Of a stretch of DNA of 64,000 nt, positions 10,160 to 19,600 are shown in pieces (the first letter of the stretch is position 1; each line of letters starts with the position of its first letter). The notes beneath the pieces were generated by a model that did not search any database, had not been told where the DNA came from, and saw only the letters and a program-made list of their open reading frames with translations. The stretch lies in assembly GCA_944321945.1 (NCBI GenBank), contig CALUNE010000008.1:26548-90547 (forward strand), in the 5' to 3' direction. This DNA comes from an uncultured Alistipes sp. Lineage in GTDB: Bacteria > Bacteroidota > Bacteroidia > Bacteroidales > Rikenellaceae. The position numbers and the translations under genes were made by a program.

Positions 10160-10195
10160 GTGTGTTTCTTGCGGGTCGCTCTGCGGGATGTCGGG

Positions 10196-11515
10196 TTATT
10201 TTTCGTCGTTTTTGTCGCTCTGCGCGGCGACGGGCGTTGTCGGGGCGGGCAGTTGCAGCGAATCGAGCTGTGTGATACGCTCTTCGGGCTTCACGTCGCC
10301 GTTCAGTTCGGCGATGATGCGGTCGCGGACGAACTCGAAGAGGGGACGGTTCTCCTTTGAGATGGGTTCGGCCGGTTCCGAGGGGATCTTCAGCGGATCG
10401 ATCGGCTTGCCGTTTTTCCAGATGCGGTAGTCGAGGTGCGGGCCCGTCGAGGCGCCCGTCGAACCGACGTAGCCGATCAGCTGCCCCTGCGAGACGCGCG
10501 ATCCCTTCGAGATGCCCTTGGCGAAGCGGCTCAGGTGGAGGTATCCGGTCTGTAGATTGCCTGCATGCTTGATCTTGAGGGTGTTGCCACCGCCGCCGCC
10601 CCAGCCTTTGAAGATCACCACGCCGTCGGCCACAGCATGTACGGGCGTACCTTTCGGTGCGGCGTAGTCGACGCCCGTGTGGGGACGGTAGACCTTGTAG
10701 ATGGGGTGTTTGCGGGCGTAGGTGAAGCGCGAACTGATGCGCGAATACTTCAGCGGAGCTTTGAGCATCTGTTTGCGCAGACTGCCGCCGTCGGCCTCCC
10801 AGTACTGGATCTTGCCTCCCTGGCGGAACGGAATGGCGTAGAACTCCTTGCCGCTCTGGGTGAACTTGGCGCCCCAGATGCGGCCGATGCCGACCGAAAC
10901 GGTGTCGTCGATGAAGCGTTCGTCGTAGATCACCGTGAAACTGTCGCCCTTCTGGATGCCGAAGAAGTCGACCGTCCACTGGTAGATGTCCTCCAGATCG
11001 GCGGCCAGGGCGTAGGGGAGATTCTGCTCCATGATGGCGCCCCAGAGCGAGGAGTTGATCACGGCGCTCTTTTTCGTGCGGCGGAGCGTGTACTCCTTGC
11101 AGTCCTTGCGCACGGAGACCGAGTCGTTGTCGTGGAACCCGAAGACGACGTAGTCGGTCACCGAGGATTCGTAGACCAGCCAGTCGAGGTGGGGGGCATA
11201 GAGCGAGTCTTCGTGGATGAAGGCCGTGTACTTGTGTCCGGCGCGGATGTTGCGCAGCGGGAAGATCTCCTTGGCGGCCTTGTCCAGACGGTCGACCTGG
11301 AGGGCCGAGATGCCGTACCGGTTGAGGATTCCGCCCATGGTCTGGCCGCTGCCGACCTCGCCGGTTTCGGTGCGGTAGTTATCAACGTTGATTCCGTAGA
11401 GGAGGTTTTCGGGGGCTTCCGTCTCGGCAGTCGTATCGTTTTCGGCGGCGTGGCGGCCGCAGGCCGTGGCTCCCACGAGGAGCAGGGCGCAGAGGAGTGT
11501 TCGCAGATTCTTCAT
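10196..11515 (-). CDS. M23 family murein endopeptidase lipoprotein
   Basis: A 439-residue predicted cell-wall hydrolase. A lipoprotein signal ends G-A-T-A-C-G (Cys about 19). The central region is a LysM/OapA-like segment found in MepM-type proteins, and the C-terminal domain is a LytM peptidase with zinc ligands in H-T-G-V-D-Y-A-A-P and G-P-H-L-D-Y-R. The second motif has HLD rather than the more common HLH, a variant also seen in active members. It likely cleaves peptidoglycan cross-links during growth or division. A -7 element lies eight bases before the start codon. It heads an operon with ispD and the PH-like gene. Confidence 0.92.
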   Translation of the reverse strand: MKNLRTLLCALLLVGATACGRHAAENDTTAETEAPENLLYGINVDNYRTETGEVGSGQTMGGILNRYGISALQVDRLDKAAKEIFPLRNIRAGHKYTAFIHEDSLYAPHLDWLVYESSVTDYVVFGFHDNDSVSVRKDCKEYTLRRTKKSAVINSSLWGAIMEQNLPYALAADLEDIYQWTVDFFGIQKGDSFTVIYDERFIDDTVSVGIGRIWGAKFTQSGKEFYAIPFRQGGKIQYWEADGGSLRKQMLKAPLKYSRISSRFTYARKHPIYKVYRPHTGVDYAAPKGTPVHAVADGVVIFKGWGGGGGNTLKIKHAGNLQTGYLHLSRFAKGISKGSRVSQGQLIGYVGSTGASTGPHLDYRIWKNGKPIDPLKIPSEPAEPISKENRPLFEFVRDRIIAELNGDVKPEERITQLDSLQLPAPTTPVAAQSDKNDEK

Positions 11516-11523
11516 AATCGAAG

Positions 11524-11531
11524 CAAAGATA
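11524..11531 (-). promoter_or_regulatory. -7 element for the M23 peptidase operon
   Basis: TATCTTTG on the minus strand, separated from the ATG by eight bases, which predicts a leader of only a few nucleotides. Confidence 0.7.
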
Positions 11532-11696
11532 CAAAAAAAAACGGTATGGGGATGTCGTCGTCGGCGCTTTTCAGAGGGTGAATCCGAAAAACGCACCTGG
11601 GCGCATTCAGACGCTTCCCAGAGCCGATTCCGAAGCCTGCAGGGGCGGATTCCGCTCTGCCTTTTTGTGCCGCGCGGCCAGATTTAGAGCGCCGGG

Positions 11697-11728
11697 TTTG
11701 GCGATCCGGAGAATAATTGTTACCTTTG
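11697..11728 (+). promoter_or_regulatory. Promoter for lpxK operon, -33 and -7 boxes
   Basis: TTTG at 11697-11700 and TACCTTTG at 11721-11728 are separated by 20 bases, the spacing known for Bacteroidota vegetative promoters. This is the clearest two-box promoter in the window. Confidence 0.8.
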
Positions 11729-11756
11729 AACGTGAACTGTTCAAACCGGTAGTATA

Positions 11757-12800
11757 ATGCTCAAATGCCTGCTCGCACCTGCGGCCTTCCTCTATAAAAT
11801 GGGGGTGACCATACGTCACCGCCTCTTCGACTGGGGCATCCTTAAGAGCGAGAAGTTCGACATCCCGATCATCTGCATCGGCAACATCACCGTCGGCGGC
11901 ACGGGCAAGACCCCGATGGCCGAGATGGTGATCGCCTACATGTCGCAGATGCACCGCGTGGCGCTCCTGTCGCGCGGCTACGGCCGCCGTACGAAGGGCT
12001 ATCTCGAGGTGCGGTGCGATTCCCACTACCGGGACGTGGGGGACGAACCCCTGCAGATCAAGCTCAAGTTCCCGGAGACACTGGTGGTCGTGTGCGAGAA
12101 ACGGGCGGATGCCATCCGCCGTATCCGCGCCGAACATCCCGAGGTGGACCTCATCATCATGGACGACGGCTTCCAGCACCGCTACGTCGAACCGAAGGTC
12201 AACGTGGTGATGATTGATGCCACGCGCCCGGTGCAGCACGACCGCATGCTGCCCGAGGGAACATTGCGCGATCTGCCCGAGGAGCTGCACCGGGCCCATT
12301 ACTTCGTCGTCACGAAGTGCCCCGAACACATGGCTCCGATCGACCGGCGGATTCTGAGCAAGGTGCTGATCCAGGTGGCCTACCAGCGGGTATACTTCAC
12401 GCGTTTCGAGAGTTTCGTTCCCCAGCCGCTCTATGCCGACGAGGCGGCGAGCGGACAGCTGGCTCCGGGCAGCGAGGTGATCGCCCTGTCGGGCATCGGC
12501 AATCCGGGTCCCTTCCTGCGGTCGCTGCACGACCGCTACAAGGTGGTGGCGGAGATGACCCTCGACGATCACCACGTCTACAAGGTCCGGGACATGCACG
12601 CCCTGCAGGCGCTGCTCGTGAAACATCCCGGAGCGGTGATCGTCACCACCGAAAAGGATGCCGTCAAGATGACCAACCGCGCCAAGGTCCCCGAAGAGGT
12701 GCGCCGGGCGCTCTACTACCAACCGATCAATATTTCATTCATCGAGGATTCGGCAACGGATTTTCTGCAAAAACTGGAAAAAGATGTTAGAGGAAATTAA
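11757..12800 (+). CDS. lpxK: Tetraacyldisaccharide 4'-kinase
   Basis: Phosphorylates the 4' position of the lipid A disaccharide precursor at the inner membrane, so the organism makes lipid A. It has 347 residues. The Walker A motif G-N-I-T-V-G-G-T-G-K-T-P is at about residues 42-53 and the LpxK signature M-D-D-G-F-Q-H-R is in the middle. The N-terminus is hydrophobic, as usual for this membrane-associated kinase. It is the first gene of an operon with the purine phosphorylase, whose start lies inside the last 17 bases of lpxK. Confidence 0.96.
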   Translation: MLKCLLAPAAFLYKMGVTIRHRLFDWGILKSEKFDIPIICIGNITVGGTGKTPMAEMVIAYMSQMHRVALLSRGYGRRTKGYLEVRCDSHYRDVGDEPLQIKLKFPETLVVVCEKRADAIRRIRAEHPEVDLIIMDDGFQHRYVEPKVNVVMIDATRPVQHDRMLPEGTLRDLPEELHRAHYFVVTKCPEHMAPIDRRILSKVLIQVAYQRVYFTRFESFVPQPLYADEAASGQLAPGSEVIALSGIGNPGPFLRSLHDRYKVVAEMTLDDHHVYKVRDMHALQALLVKHPGAVIVTTEKDAVKMTNRAKVPEEVRRALYYQPINISFIEDSATDFLQKLEKDVRGN

Positions 12801-13593
12801 ACAAACCGCAGCCTTCATCAAGGCGCATACGGGGGGCTTCACCCCCGAAGTGGGCATTGTCCTGGGTACGGGTCTGGGCGGCTTCGCCGATACGATCGAC
12901 ACGGCGTGGACGCTCGAATACAAGGATATTCCGGGCTTCCCGGTCTCAACGGTTCAGGGTCACAAGGGCCGTCTGATCTTCGGCCAGGTCGAGGGCCACA
13001 AGGTCGTGGCCATGCAGGGGCGCTTCCACTACTACGAGGGCTACACGATGCAGCAGGTGACCTTCCCGATCCGGGTGATGCAGCAGCTGGGCATCGGCCG
13101 TCTGTTCGTGTCGAATGCCTCGGGCGGCATCAATCCGACGTTCCGCGTGGGCGACCTGATGGTCATCACCGACCATATCAACCTGCTGCCCAATCCGCTC
13201 ATCGGCCACAACCTCGACGAACTGGGCCCCCGCTTCCCGGACATGCACAACTGCTACGACCGCGATCTGATCGCCCAGGCGACGCGCATCGCCGAAGAGG
13301 AGAATATCAAGCTCCAGTACGGCGTCTATGTCGGCGGTACGGGTCCGACGTTCGAGACGCAGGCCGAATACCGCTTCTACAAGGCCATCGGCGGTGATGC
13401 CGCGGGTATGTCGACCGTTCCGGAGGTGATCGTGGCACGGCACATGTCGATTCCGGTCTTCGGCGTGTCGGTGATCACGAACTGCGGACTGTCGGACGAG
13501 GTGGGCGACCACGAGGACGTCCAGCGTCAGGGCCGCAAGGCCGGCGCGAAGATGGAGCTGCTTTTCAAACGCATGATCAAAAATCTGAAATAG
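12784..13593 (+). CDS. Purine nucleoside phosphorylase
   Basis: Phosphorolysis of purine (deoxy)nucleosides to free base and (deoxy)ribose 1-phosphate, for salvage. It has 269 residues and belongs to the trimeric PNP/MTAP family: V-L-G-T-G-L-G-G phosphate loop near residue 30, the S-N-A-S-G-G segment, and G-P-T-F-E-T-Q-A-E-Y with the base/ribose-binding residues. T-N-C-G-L-S near the C-terminus suggests guanosine/inosine specificity. It overlaps lpxK by 17 bp and precedes ssb by three bases, so the three genes are transcribed together although their functions differ. Confidence 0.95.
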   Translation: MLEEIKQTAAFIKAHTGGFTPEVGIVLGTGLGGFADTIDTAWTLEYKDIPGFPVSTVQGHKGRLIFGQVEGHKVVAMQGRFHYYEGYTMQQVTFPIRVMQQLGIGRLFVSNASGGINPTFRVGDLMVITDHINLLPNPLIGHNLDELGPRFPDMHNCYDRDLIAQATRIAEEENIKLQYGVYVGGTGPTFETQAEYRFYKAIGGDAAGMSTVPEVIVARHMSIPVFGVSVITNCGLSDEVGDHEDVQRQGRKAGAKMELLFKRMIKNLK

Positions 13594-13596
13594 ACG

Positions 13597-14151
13597 ATGG
13601 TAAACAAGGTAATTCTGATCGGCAACGTGGGCATCGATCCCGAGGTCCGCACGCTGGAGGGGGGCACGAAGGTGGCCCGTCTGCGTCTGGCCACGACCGA
13701 ACGCCTCTACGACCGGCAGTCGGGCGAGACGAAGGAACACACCGAATGGCATACGATCACGCTGTGGCGGGGTCTGGCCGACGTGGTGGACCGTTACGTG
13801 CGCAAGGGCTCGCAGATCTATATCGAAGGGCGTCTGCGTACGCGCGAGTGGGTGGACAAGGATAACAACAAACGTACGTCGACGGAGATTCTGGCCGACG
13901 TGATGAATCTCTTGGGGCGTCGTTCGGACAATCCGGCTCCGAACAATCCGCAGGGGGGCTACCAGCAGGGGGGCTACCAGCAGGGGGGCTACCAGCAGAG
14001 CGGAGCTCAACCGGGCGGTTATCCGTCGGGAGGTTCCGCGCAGCCGGCTTCGGCCGGAGCCTCCTACCAGCAGCAGGCTCCGCAACCGCAACCGCAGCCG
14101 GCTTCGGCTCCGACCCCTCCGGAAGAGGATCCCGACGATCTGCCGTTCTGA
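13597..14151 (+). CDS. ssb: Single-stranded DNA-binding protein
   Basis: Coats ssDNA in replication and repair. The OB fold occupies about residues 1-110 (M-V-N-K-V-I-L-I-G-N-V-G, then W-H-T-I-T-L-W). A flexible linker follows with three tandem G-G-Y-Q-Q repeats and Gly/Gln/Pro/Ser-rich sequence. It ends in the acidic tip D-P-D-D-L-P-F that recruits partner proteins. At 184 residues it is within the normal range. A terminator lies just behind. Confidence 0.97.
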   Translation: MVNKVILIGNVGIDPEVRTLEGGTKVARLRLATTERLYDRQSGETKEHTEWHTITLWRGLADVVDRYVRKGSQIYIEGRLRTREWVDKDNNKRTSTEILADVMNLLGRRSDNPAPNNPQGGYQQGGYQQGGYQQSGAQPGGYPSGGSAQPASAGASYQQQAPQPQPQPASAPTPPEEDPDDLPF

Positions 14152-14174
14152 TCGGCGCCGCGTCTGAGAGGATC

Positions 14175-14206
14175 AACACCCCTGGCCAGTTTGGCCGGGG
14201 GTGTTT
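14175..14206 (+). terminator. Terminator after ssb
   Basis: AACACCCCTGGCC pairs with GGCCGGGGGTGTT, followed by Ts. Confidence 0.85.
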
Positions 14207-14475
14207 TCGTGAATGGCGGGTGCTGCAAGCGGCGGCGCGAGGTGTGTATGACGAGTTGCGGTTGCACCTTTCCCCGATGGATCGAATGCGGAATTGGCTG
14301 GATCGGGCACGGGTCTGGATCGCCCTTGGAGCGACCCGGAGCCGGCAGAAGGGTACGGACCGGAACGTCGGTGTGTGTGCCGGGCTGAAGGTGGACTGGG
14401 TGCGGCCCGGGGTGTTGAAGGGTTTCGGAGTGTGCCGGGCTGAAGGTGGACTGGGTGCGGCCCGGGGTTGTTGGA
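14207..14475. repeat. Intergenic region with 39-bp direct repeat
   Basis: No gene recognised. A 39-bp sequence at 14375-14413 (beginning GTGTGCCGGGCTGAAGG) recurs at 14430-14468, a period of 55 bp. It lies between the ssb terminator and the 3' end of the LytTR regulator gene, and is G-rich on the plus strand. Confidence 0.65.
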
Positions 14476-15243
14476 CTACCGGTTGAGCCACTGGCGGAAC
14501 TCCTGCACACGGTCGGTGCTGACCAATGCCTCCTCGCCTTCGGGCAGCGGCGGCTGGAGCTGAACCTTGATGCGGCTTCCCGAGTAGCGGATCATTTCGC
14601 GAATGGACTCGAACGAGATGATGAACCGTCGGTTGATGCGGAAGAAGAGTTTCGGCGAGAGCTTTTCACTCAGTTCGGTGAGCGTGCGGTCGAGCAGATA
14701 ATCCCTGCCGTCGTGGGTCACCAGATGCAGGTACTTGCCGTCGGCCATGAAGTAGGCGACCTCGTCGACGGTCACCGATCGCATCCGGGCGCCGATCTGC
14801 ACCAGAAAACGTTCCTGATAGATCGGTTCGGCGCTGTTGGCGGCCGTATCGGTCGAGGCTCTGTCGTCTGCCGTCGAACTTCCGCCCAACCGGGCGAGCA
14901 GTCCCAGCTTGTCGATCGCACGGCGCAGATCCTCGCGCCCGAAGGGTTTGAGCAGGTAGTCGATTCCCTTGTTCTCGAAGGCTTTGAGCGTGTAGGTGTC
15001 GTAGGCGGTGATGAAGATCACCGGCACGCGGATCTCCGCCCGGCGGAAGATGTCGAAGCCGTTTCCGTCGCCCAGATGAATGTCCATGAAGATCAGATCG
15101 TGGTCGACGCGACCGACGAGTTCGGTGGCTTCGGCCACCGAGGCGGCCGTGGCAACCACCTCGATCTGGGGGGCCACCTCGGCCAGCGTGTTGGTCAGTT
15201 CGGCGACCGACAGCGGTTCGTCTTCGATGATGAGGGCTTTCAT
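14476..15243 (-). CDS. LytTR family response regulator
   Basis: A 255-residue two-component regulator. The receiver domain (about residues 1-120) has the acidic pocket I-E-D-E-P and the phosphoacceptor Asp at about 54 in I-F-M-D-I-H-L-G-D-G; T-A-Y-D and L-K-P-F complete the active site. The C-terminal LytTR DNA-binding domain (about 145-255) includes the F-F-R-I-N-R-R-F-I-I segment. The start at 15243 begins directly with M-K-A-L-I-I-E-D-E. It follows susD after a terminator. The nearest LytS-type kinase is at 22999-24513 on the same strand, at the other edge of the SusCD/protease locus, and may be its partner. Confidence 0.93.
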   Translation of the reverse strand: MKALIIEDEPLSVAELTNTLAEVAPQIEVVATAASVAEATELVGRVDHDLIFMDIHLGDGNGFDIFRRAEIRVPVIFITAYDTYTLKAFENKGIDYLLKPFGREDLRRAIDKLGLLARLGGSSTADDRASTDTAANSAEPIYQERFLVQIGARMRSVTVDEVAYFMADGKYLHLVTHDGRDYLLDRTLTELSEKLSPKLFFRINRRFIISFESIREMIRYSGSRIKVQLQPPLPEGEEALVSTDRVQEFRQWLNR

Positions 15244-15257
15244 GGTGCGTAAAATTA

Positions 15258-15297
15258 CAAAAAAAAGGGCCCGGTGCAAAAACCGGGCTCTTTTTTT
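15258..15297 (-). terminator. Terminator after susD-like gene
   Basis: AGGGCCCGGT pairs with ACCGGGCTCT (one G-U pair), flanked by A- and T-runs of seven or more, just downstream of the SusD gene and upstream of the response regulator. Confidence 0.85.
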
Positions 15298-15313
15298 GTA
15301 CGGGGTGGCGCGA

Positions 15314-16675
15314 TCAGCTGTTCAGATCGGGATTGTTGTTGACGGCCGACTGCGGGAAAGGCAGCGTATAGCGCGAATCGTTGGGCTGGAGCGTGTAGGC
15401 GGAACCCTCGTACGAGTGGGTGATGGCGGGACGGGTCGTACGCCGCAGGTCGAGCCAGCGGTGGCCCTCCAACAGGAATTCCCGGGCCCGTTCGTCGGCC
15501 ACTTCGCGGCGCAGCGCCTCGGCATCCAGCCCCTCGACTTTGTTCCGACGGGCCTCCATGGCTTCCGTTTTGAGCCGTCGTGCCTCGAGGTCGAGCAGAT
15601 AGCCGCGCGCCTTGTCCAATTCGGCAGGGAGATACGAGCCGGCCTCGGCGGCAATGAGGTAGAGCTCGGCCGCACGGATCGAAATGCGGTCCGACGACGA
15701 ACGGTTGACCCCGTAGCGGGGCTGTTCGCTGCCTTCGATGGTCTTGGACTGCAGGTAGTTGAAACGCAGGTCGTTGGCCGTATCGAAGAGACTGACGATT
15801 CCGTCCGACAGCAGGCAGGCCCGGCGCAGATCGCCGTTTGCGGCGGCGAAGGGGCGGTCGAGAGCCAGAATCGACTCGGTCGAACCGGCCTGCCAGGGAA
15901 GCTGTGTCTTGTCGCTGACGGCGTTCAGATCGACAAGCGGATATTTCGCCAGCAGCGTGACGGCCGCATCGTAGGCCTCCTGCCAGCGCTGCATGTAGAG
16001 CAGCACGCGGGCCCGGAAGGCCGTGAGGGCATCGAGCGAGAAGCGGTAGTTGCGCGTGGCGTCGGGCTGCCGTTCGAGGCTCATCAGCGCTTCGGCCCGG
16101 GCGATGTCGTCGAGGATGTGTGCGTAGACGTTCTCGACGCTCGTCGGGCGGAACTGCTGTTCGATGTCGATATGGCCCGAGAGGACGATTCCGCGGTCGG
16201 TCGAGGCCGTAGCGGGGTTGTAGGGCTGGCCGTAGAGGTTCACCAGCTGGAAATGGTTGTAGGCCCGCAGGGCGTAGGCCTCGCCGAGGATCTGCTCCAT
16301 CGGCTCCCCGGCATCGTCGACGTCGGCATCCCGGATGTTCTCGATGACGGCGTTGGCGTAGAAGATCGACTGGTAGAAGAACTGGTAGGGCAGCTCCTGC
16401 ATCTGACTGCCGTACTGCCACGTGTAGTTGTAGCCCAGCGGCACGACGTCGCCGGCATTCAGGAAGGCGCCGGCATCGATCATCCCGACCTCGTCGGCCA
16501 GCAGGGCCGTGTAGGACTGTGCCTCGCCGAACGGATAGGCGTAGTAACCCGTGGTGAGCAGGGCGCGGAATTCGGAGGTCTTGTGGGGAATGACCTGCCC
16601 GACGGGCTCGATCTCGAGGTAGTTGCAGCCGGCTGTCGCGAGAGCCGCCAGAAGAATATATGCTCGTTTTTTCAT
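15314..16675 (-). CDS. SusD/RagB family nutrient-binding lipoprotein
   Basis: A 453-residue surface lipoprotein forming the lid over the SusC-type transporter encoded just upstream. The signal ends A-T-A-G-C (Cys about 17). SusD hallmarks include the early Y-T-A-L-L-A-D-E segment, the TPR-like helices with G-E-A-Y-A-L-R-A-Y-N-H-F, and the C-terminal E-F-L-L-E-G-H-R-W-L-D-L-R-R followed by a Y-T-L-P-F-P end. It starts 12 bp after the SusC stop. No glycosidase is adjacent; the nearest enzyme is a metalloprotease, so the ligand may be a peptide rather than a glycan, as with RagAB. Ligand unknown. Confidence 0.94.
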   Translation of the reverse strand: MKKRAYILLAALATAGCNYLEIEPVGQVIPHKTSEFRALLTTGYYAYPFGEAQSYTALLADEVGMIDAGAFLNAGDVVPLGYNYTWQYGSQMQELPYQFFYQSIFYANAVIENIRDADVDDAGEPMEQILGEAYALRAYNHFQLVNLYGQPYNPATASTDRGIVLSGHIDIEQQFRPTSVENVYAHILDDIARAEALMSLERQPDATRNYRFSLDALTAFRARVLLYMQRWQEAYDAAVTLLAKYPLVDLNAVSDKTQLPWQAGSTESILALDRPFAAANGDLRRACLLSDGIVSLFDTANDLRFNYLQSKTIEGSEQPRYGVNRSSSDRISIRAAELYLIAAEAGSYLPAELDKARGYLLDLEARRLKTEAMEARRNKVEGLDAEALRREVADERAREFLLEGHRWLDLRRTTRPAITHSYEGSAYTLQPNDSRYTLPFPQSAVNNNPDLNS

Positions 16676-16687
16676 GTTTCGCACGTT

Positions 16688-19600
16688 TTAGAAGGTGATG
16701 TTCAGACCGACGGAGTAGCTTCGCGCCAGCGGTTGCGCATAGATGTTGCCGTAGGTCTCGGGATCGAAGTATCCGTCGTAGTTCGAGGCGATGACCAGCG
16801 GGTTGCGGGCCTCGAAGTGCAGCCGGAGACCAGCCATGTGCAGTTTGCGGGTGATCTTCTCGGGGAAGGTGTAGCCGAGGCGGATGCTGTTCACACGCAG
16901 GTAGTTGATCCGGTGGTACCAGATGTCGAGATTCTGGAACAGGGCGCTGGCCCCCCAGCTGTTGCTCTGGTCGAGGATCCAGTAGTAGACGCGGTAGGGG
17001 TCGGGATTCTCGCTCCAGGTGTCACCCCACTGCGAGCCGTCGGACTGCCGGTTGCCGACCAGTGCCGGGTAGATTCCCGAGGGGTTCGCCGGCGACCAGA
17101 TCTGCCGGACCTTGGTCGAATAGTTCTGTCCGGGGCTGGTGGCCGTCGGCGAGTAGAAGGGGGTCTCCTTGACGAGCTGGCCGATGACGAAGTTGCACGA
17201 TACGGTGAGGTCGAACCCGCCGAAGTAGAAGCGGTTGTTGAAGCCGCCCGTCAGATCGGGGTTGAGCGACCCGATGTAGGAGAGGCGGTTGCGCACGTCC
17301 GAGATGTTCTGGTCCATGACCGGGCCGTAGACGAAGTATTCGGGAATCCCGAGTCCGAAGGGGTCGGTCTGTTCGAGACGGAAGTTGACGAACTCCTGCA
17401 GCGAGACCTTCTGCCCCTCCTTCCAGAACATCGGAATGCCGTTGGCGTCAAGTCCGGCGGTGCGCAGTGCGAAGACCGCCGCCGAGGAGTATCCCTCGAG
17501 CGAGGGGCTCCAGTCCTTGTCGTTGACCAGCACGCGGTCGACGCGGTCGGTGTTGTGGGCCAGGTTGATCTGCGTCTCCCAGCGGAATCCCGGGGTGCGG
17601 ATGTTCACGGTGTTGATCGAGAATTCGATACCGCGGCTCGAGATTTCGCCGTAGTTGCTCGACGTGGTGACGAATCCCGTTTCGGTGGGGATCATGCGCG
17701 AGGTGATCAGATCCTTGCTGCGGCGGCCGTAGACCTCGAAGGTGAATCCGAGGCGGTTGTCCAGTGCGGCGAAATCGAGAGCCGTGTTCCAGGTATAGGT
17801 GGTCTCCCAGCGGAGGTTCTGGTTGGGCGGCGAGCTGACGTTGATGGCATCCTCGACGACACCTCCCGGGTTGCGCGTGGTCCATTCGCCGAGGATGTAG
17901 GGCGAGGTCGTGCGGTCGATGTTGCCCTGGGCGCCGTACGAGACGCGCAGCCGCAGGTTGTTCAGCCATCCGAGGTTGCGCAGGGCGTGTTCGCGGTTGA
18001 TGTTCCAGGCGCCCGAGATTGACCACATGGGGTTGAACTTGTACTTGGGATCGACACCGAAGAGGTTCGTGCCGTCGTAACGCATCGAGCCGAAGAGCGT
18101 GTAGCGGTTGTCGTAGGTGTACGAGGCCGTGAAGAAGTAGGAGAGGTAGCGGTTCTCGTAGAACGACCGCTGATACTGCCGGAAATAGGTGCTGTTGGCC
18201 AGATTGCGGCCGCTGTCGGTGGCCGGGAAGACGATCGGTTCGTTGGTCATCGTGCGGGGGTCGTAGCCGAAGCCCTTGGTGTGGACCGACGTGTTGGTCG
18301 TGGCGCGCATCTCCAGACCGGCCATCAGGTCGACTTCGTGACGTTCGGCGAACGTACCCGAATATTCGGCCTGTGCCTTCCAGGTATACTGGGCCAGGTC
18401 GGCGTTCCAGTTCTGGATGATGCCGCCCTGGGGCATGTATCTCACGCCGTCGATCACCGAGTAGAGGGCATACTTGCGCGTGAAGTAGGTATCCTCGCGG
18501 GCCATCTTCTCGGTGAACGAGTTGTCGACCTGCAGACCGAACTGCGTGAAGAGGCGCAGCCCCCGCACGGGACGGTACGAAAGGTCGAAGATCGACTTGA
18601 TCGACCGCGTGCGGAGCGTGTAGGAGGTATTGGCGCGCTCCTCGAGGATGTTGAAGTCGAGCACGTTGTCGTTATCGCCCTGATAGGCGTTCATGTCGGG
18701 GTCGTAGGCGTAGCTTCCGTCGTCGTTCCAGGCGTTGAAGTAGGGGTTCACCGTGCGGCTGTAACGCGAGGGGTTGGCCAGCACGTCGGTATCCGAGACG
18801 TAGGAGCTGTTGCGGTTCTGGCCGATGAAGACCGAGGCTCCGAAGGTGAGGTTCTTCAGCAGGTCGTAGTCGGTCTTCATCGTGAGGTTGAGGCGCTCGA
18901 AGCCCGTCCCGACGGTCGTGCCCTCCTCGTTGTAGTAGCCTCCCGAGAGGTAGTAGCTGGCGCGGTTGCCGCCTCCCGAGAGGTTGAAGCTGTACTGCTG
19001 GTTGAGCGCCACGCGATAGATTTCGCGGCCCCAGTCGGTGCCGTCCGTGCGCAGGGCGTCGATTGCGCGGCGGGTTTCGGGCGAGAGGGCCCCGATGCCG
19101 CCCTGACGCAGGGCCGTGCGTTCGTCGGCCCGGTCCAGAATGCGGGCTACGCCGCCCATCGACGAGAGGTAGTTCAGACGTCCGTCGGCGGCCAGGGCCA
19201 GCTCGAAGTCGACCTTCTCGGAGGCGTTCATCAGATGGAGTTTCGAGAGGTCGGGACGGTCCGTGACGAAGAGCGACGCCGAGACGTTCACCCGCGTGGG
19301 CTGGTTGCGGGCGCCCTTCTTGGTGGTGATGATGATGACGCCGTTGGCGGCGCGGGCGCCGTAGATGGCCGTGGCGGCGGCATCCTTCAGCACGGTGATA
19401 TCCTCGATATCGGAGGGGTTCAACCCGGCGATCGAGAGGTTGTAGAGGTTGTCGATGTTCTCTTTCGACGACCAGTCCGTGGGGATGTCGTTGCCCTCGA
19501 GCGGAATGCCGTCGAGCACCCACAGCGGATCGGTGTTGCCGTTGAGCGTCACCGTGCTGCGGATCTTGACCTTGCTGGCGCCGCCCGGGGCACCGGTCGT

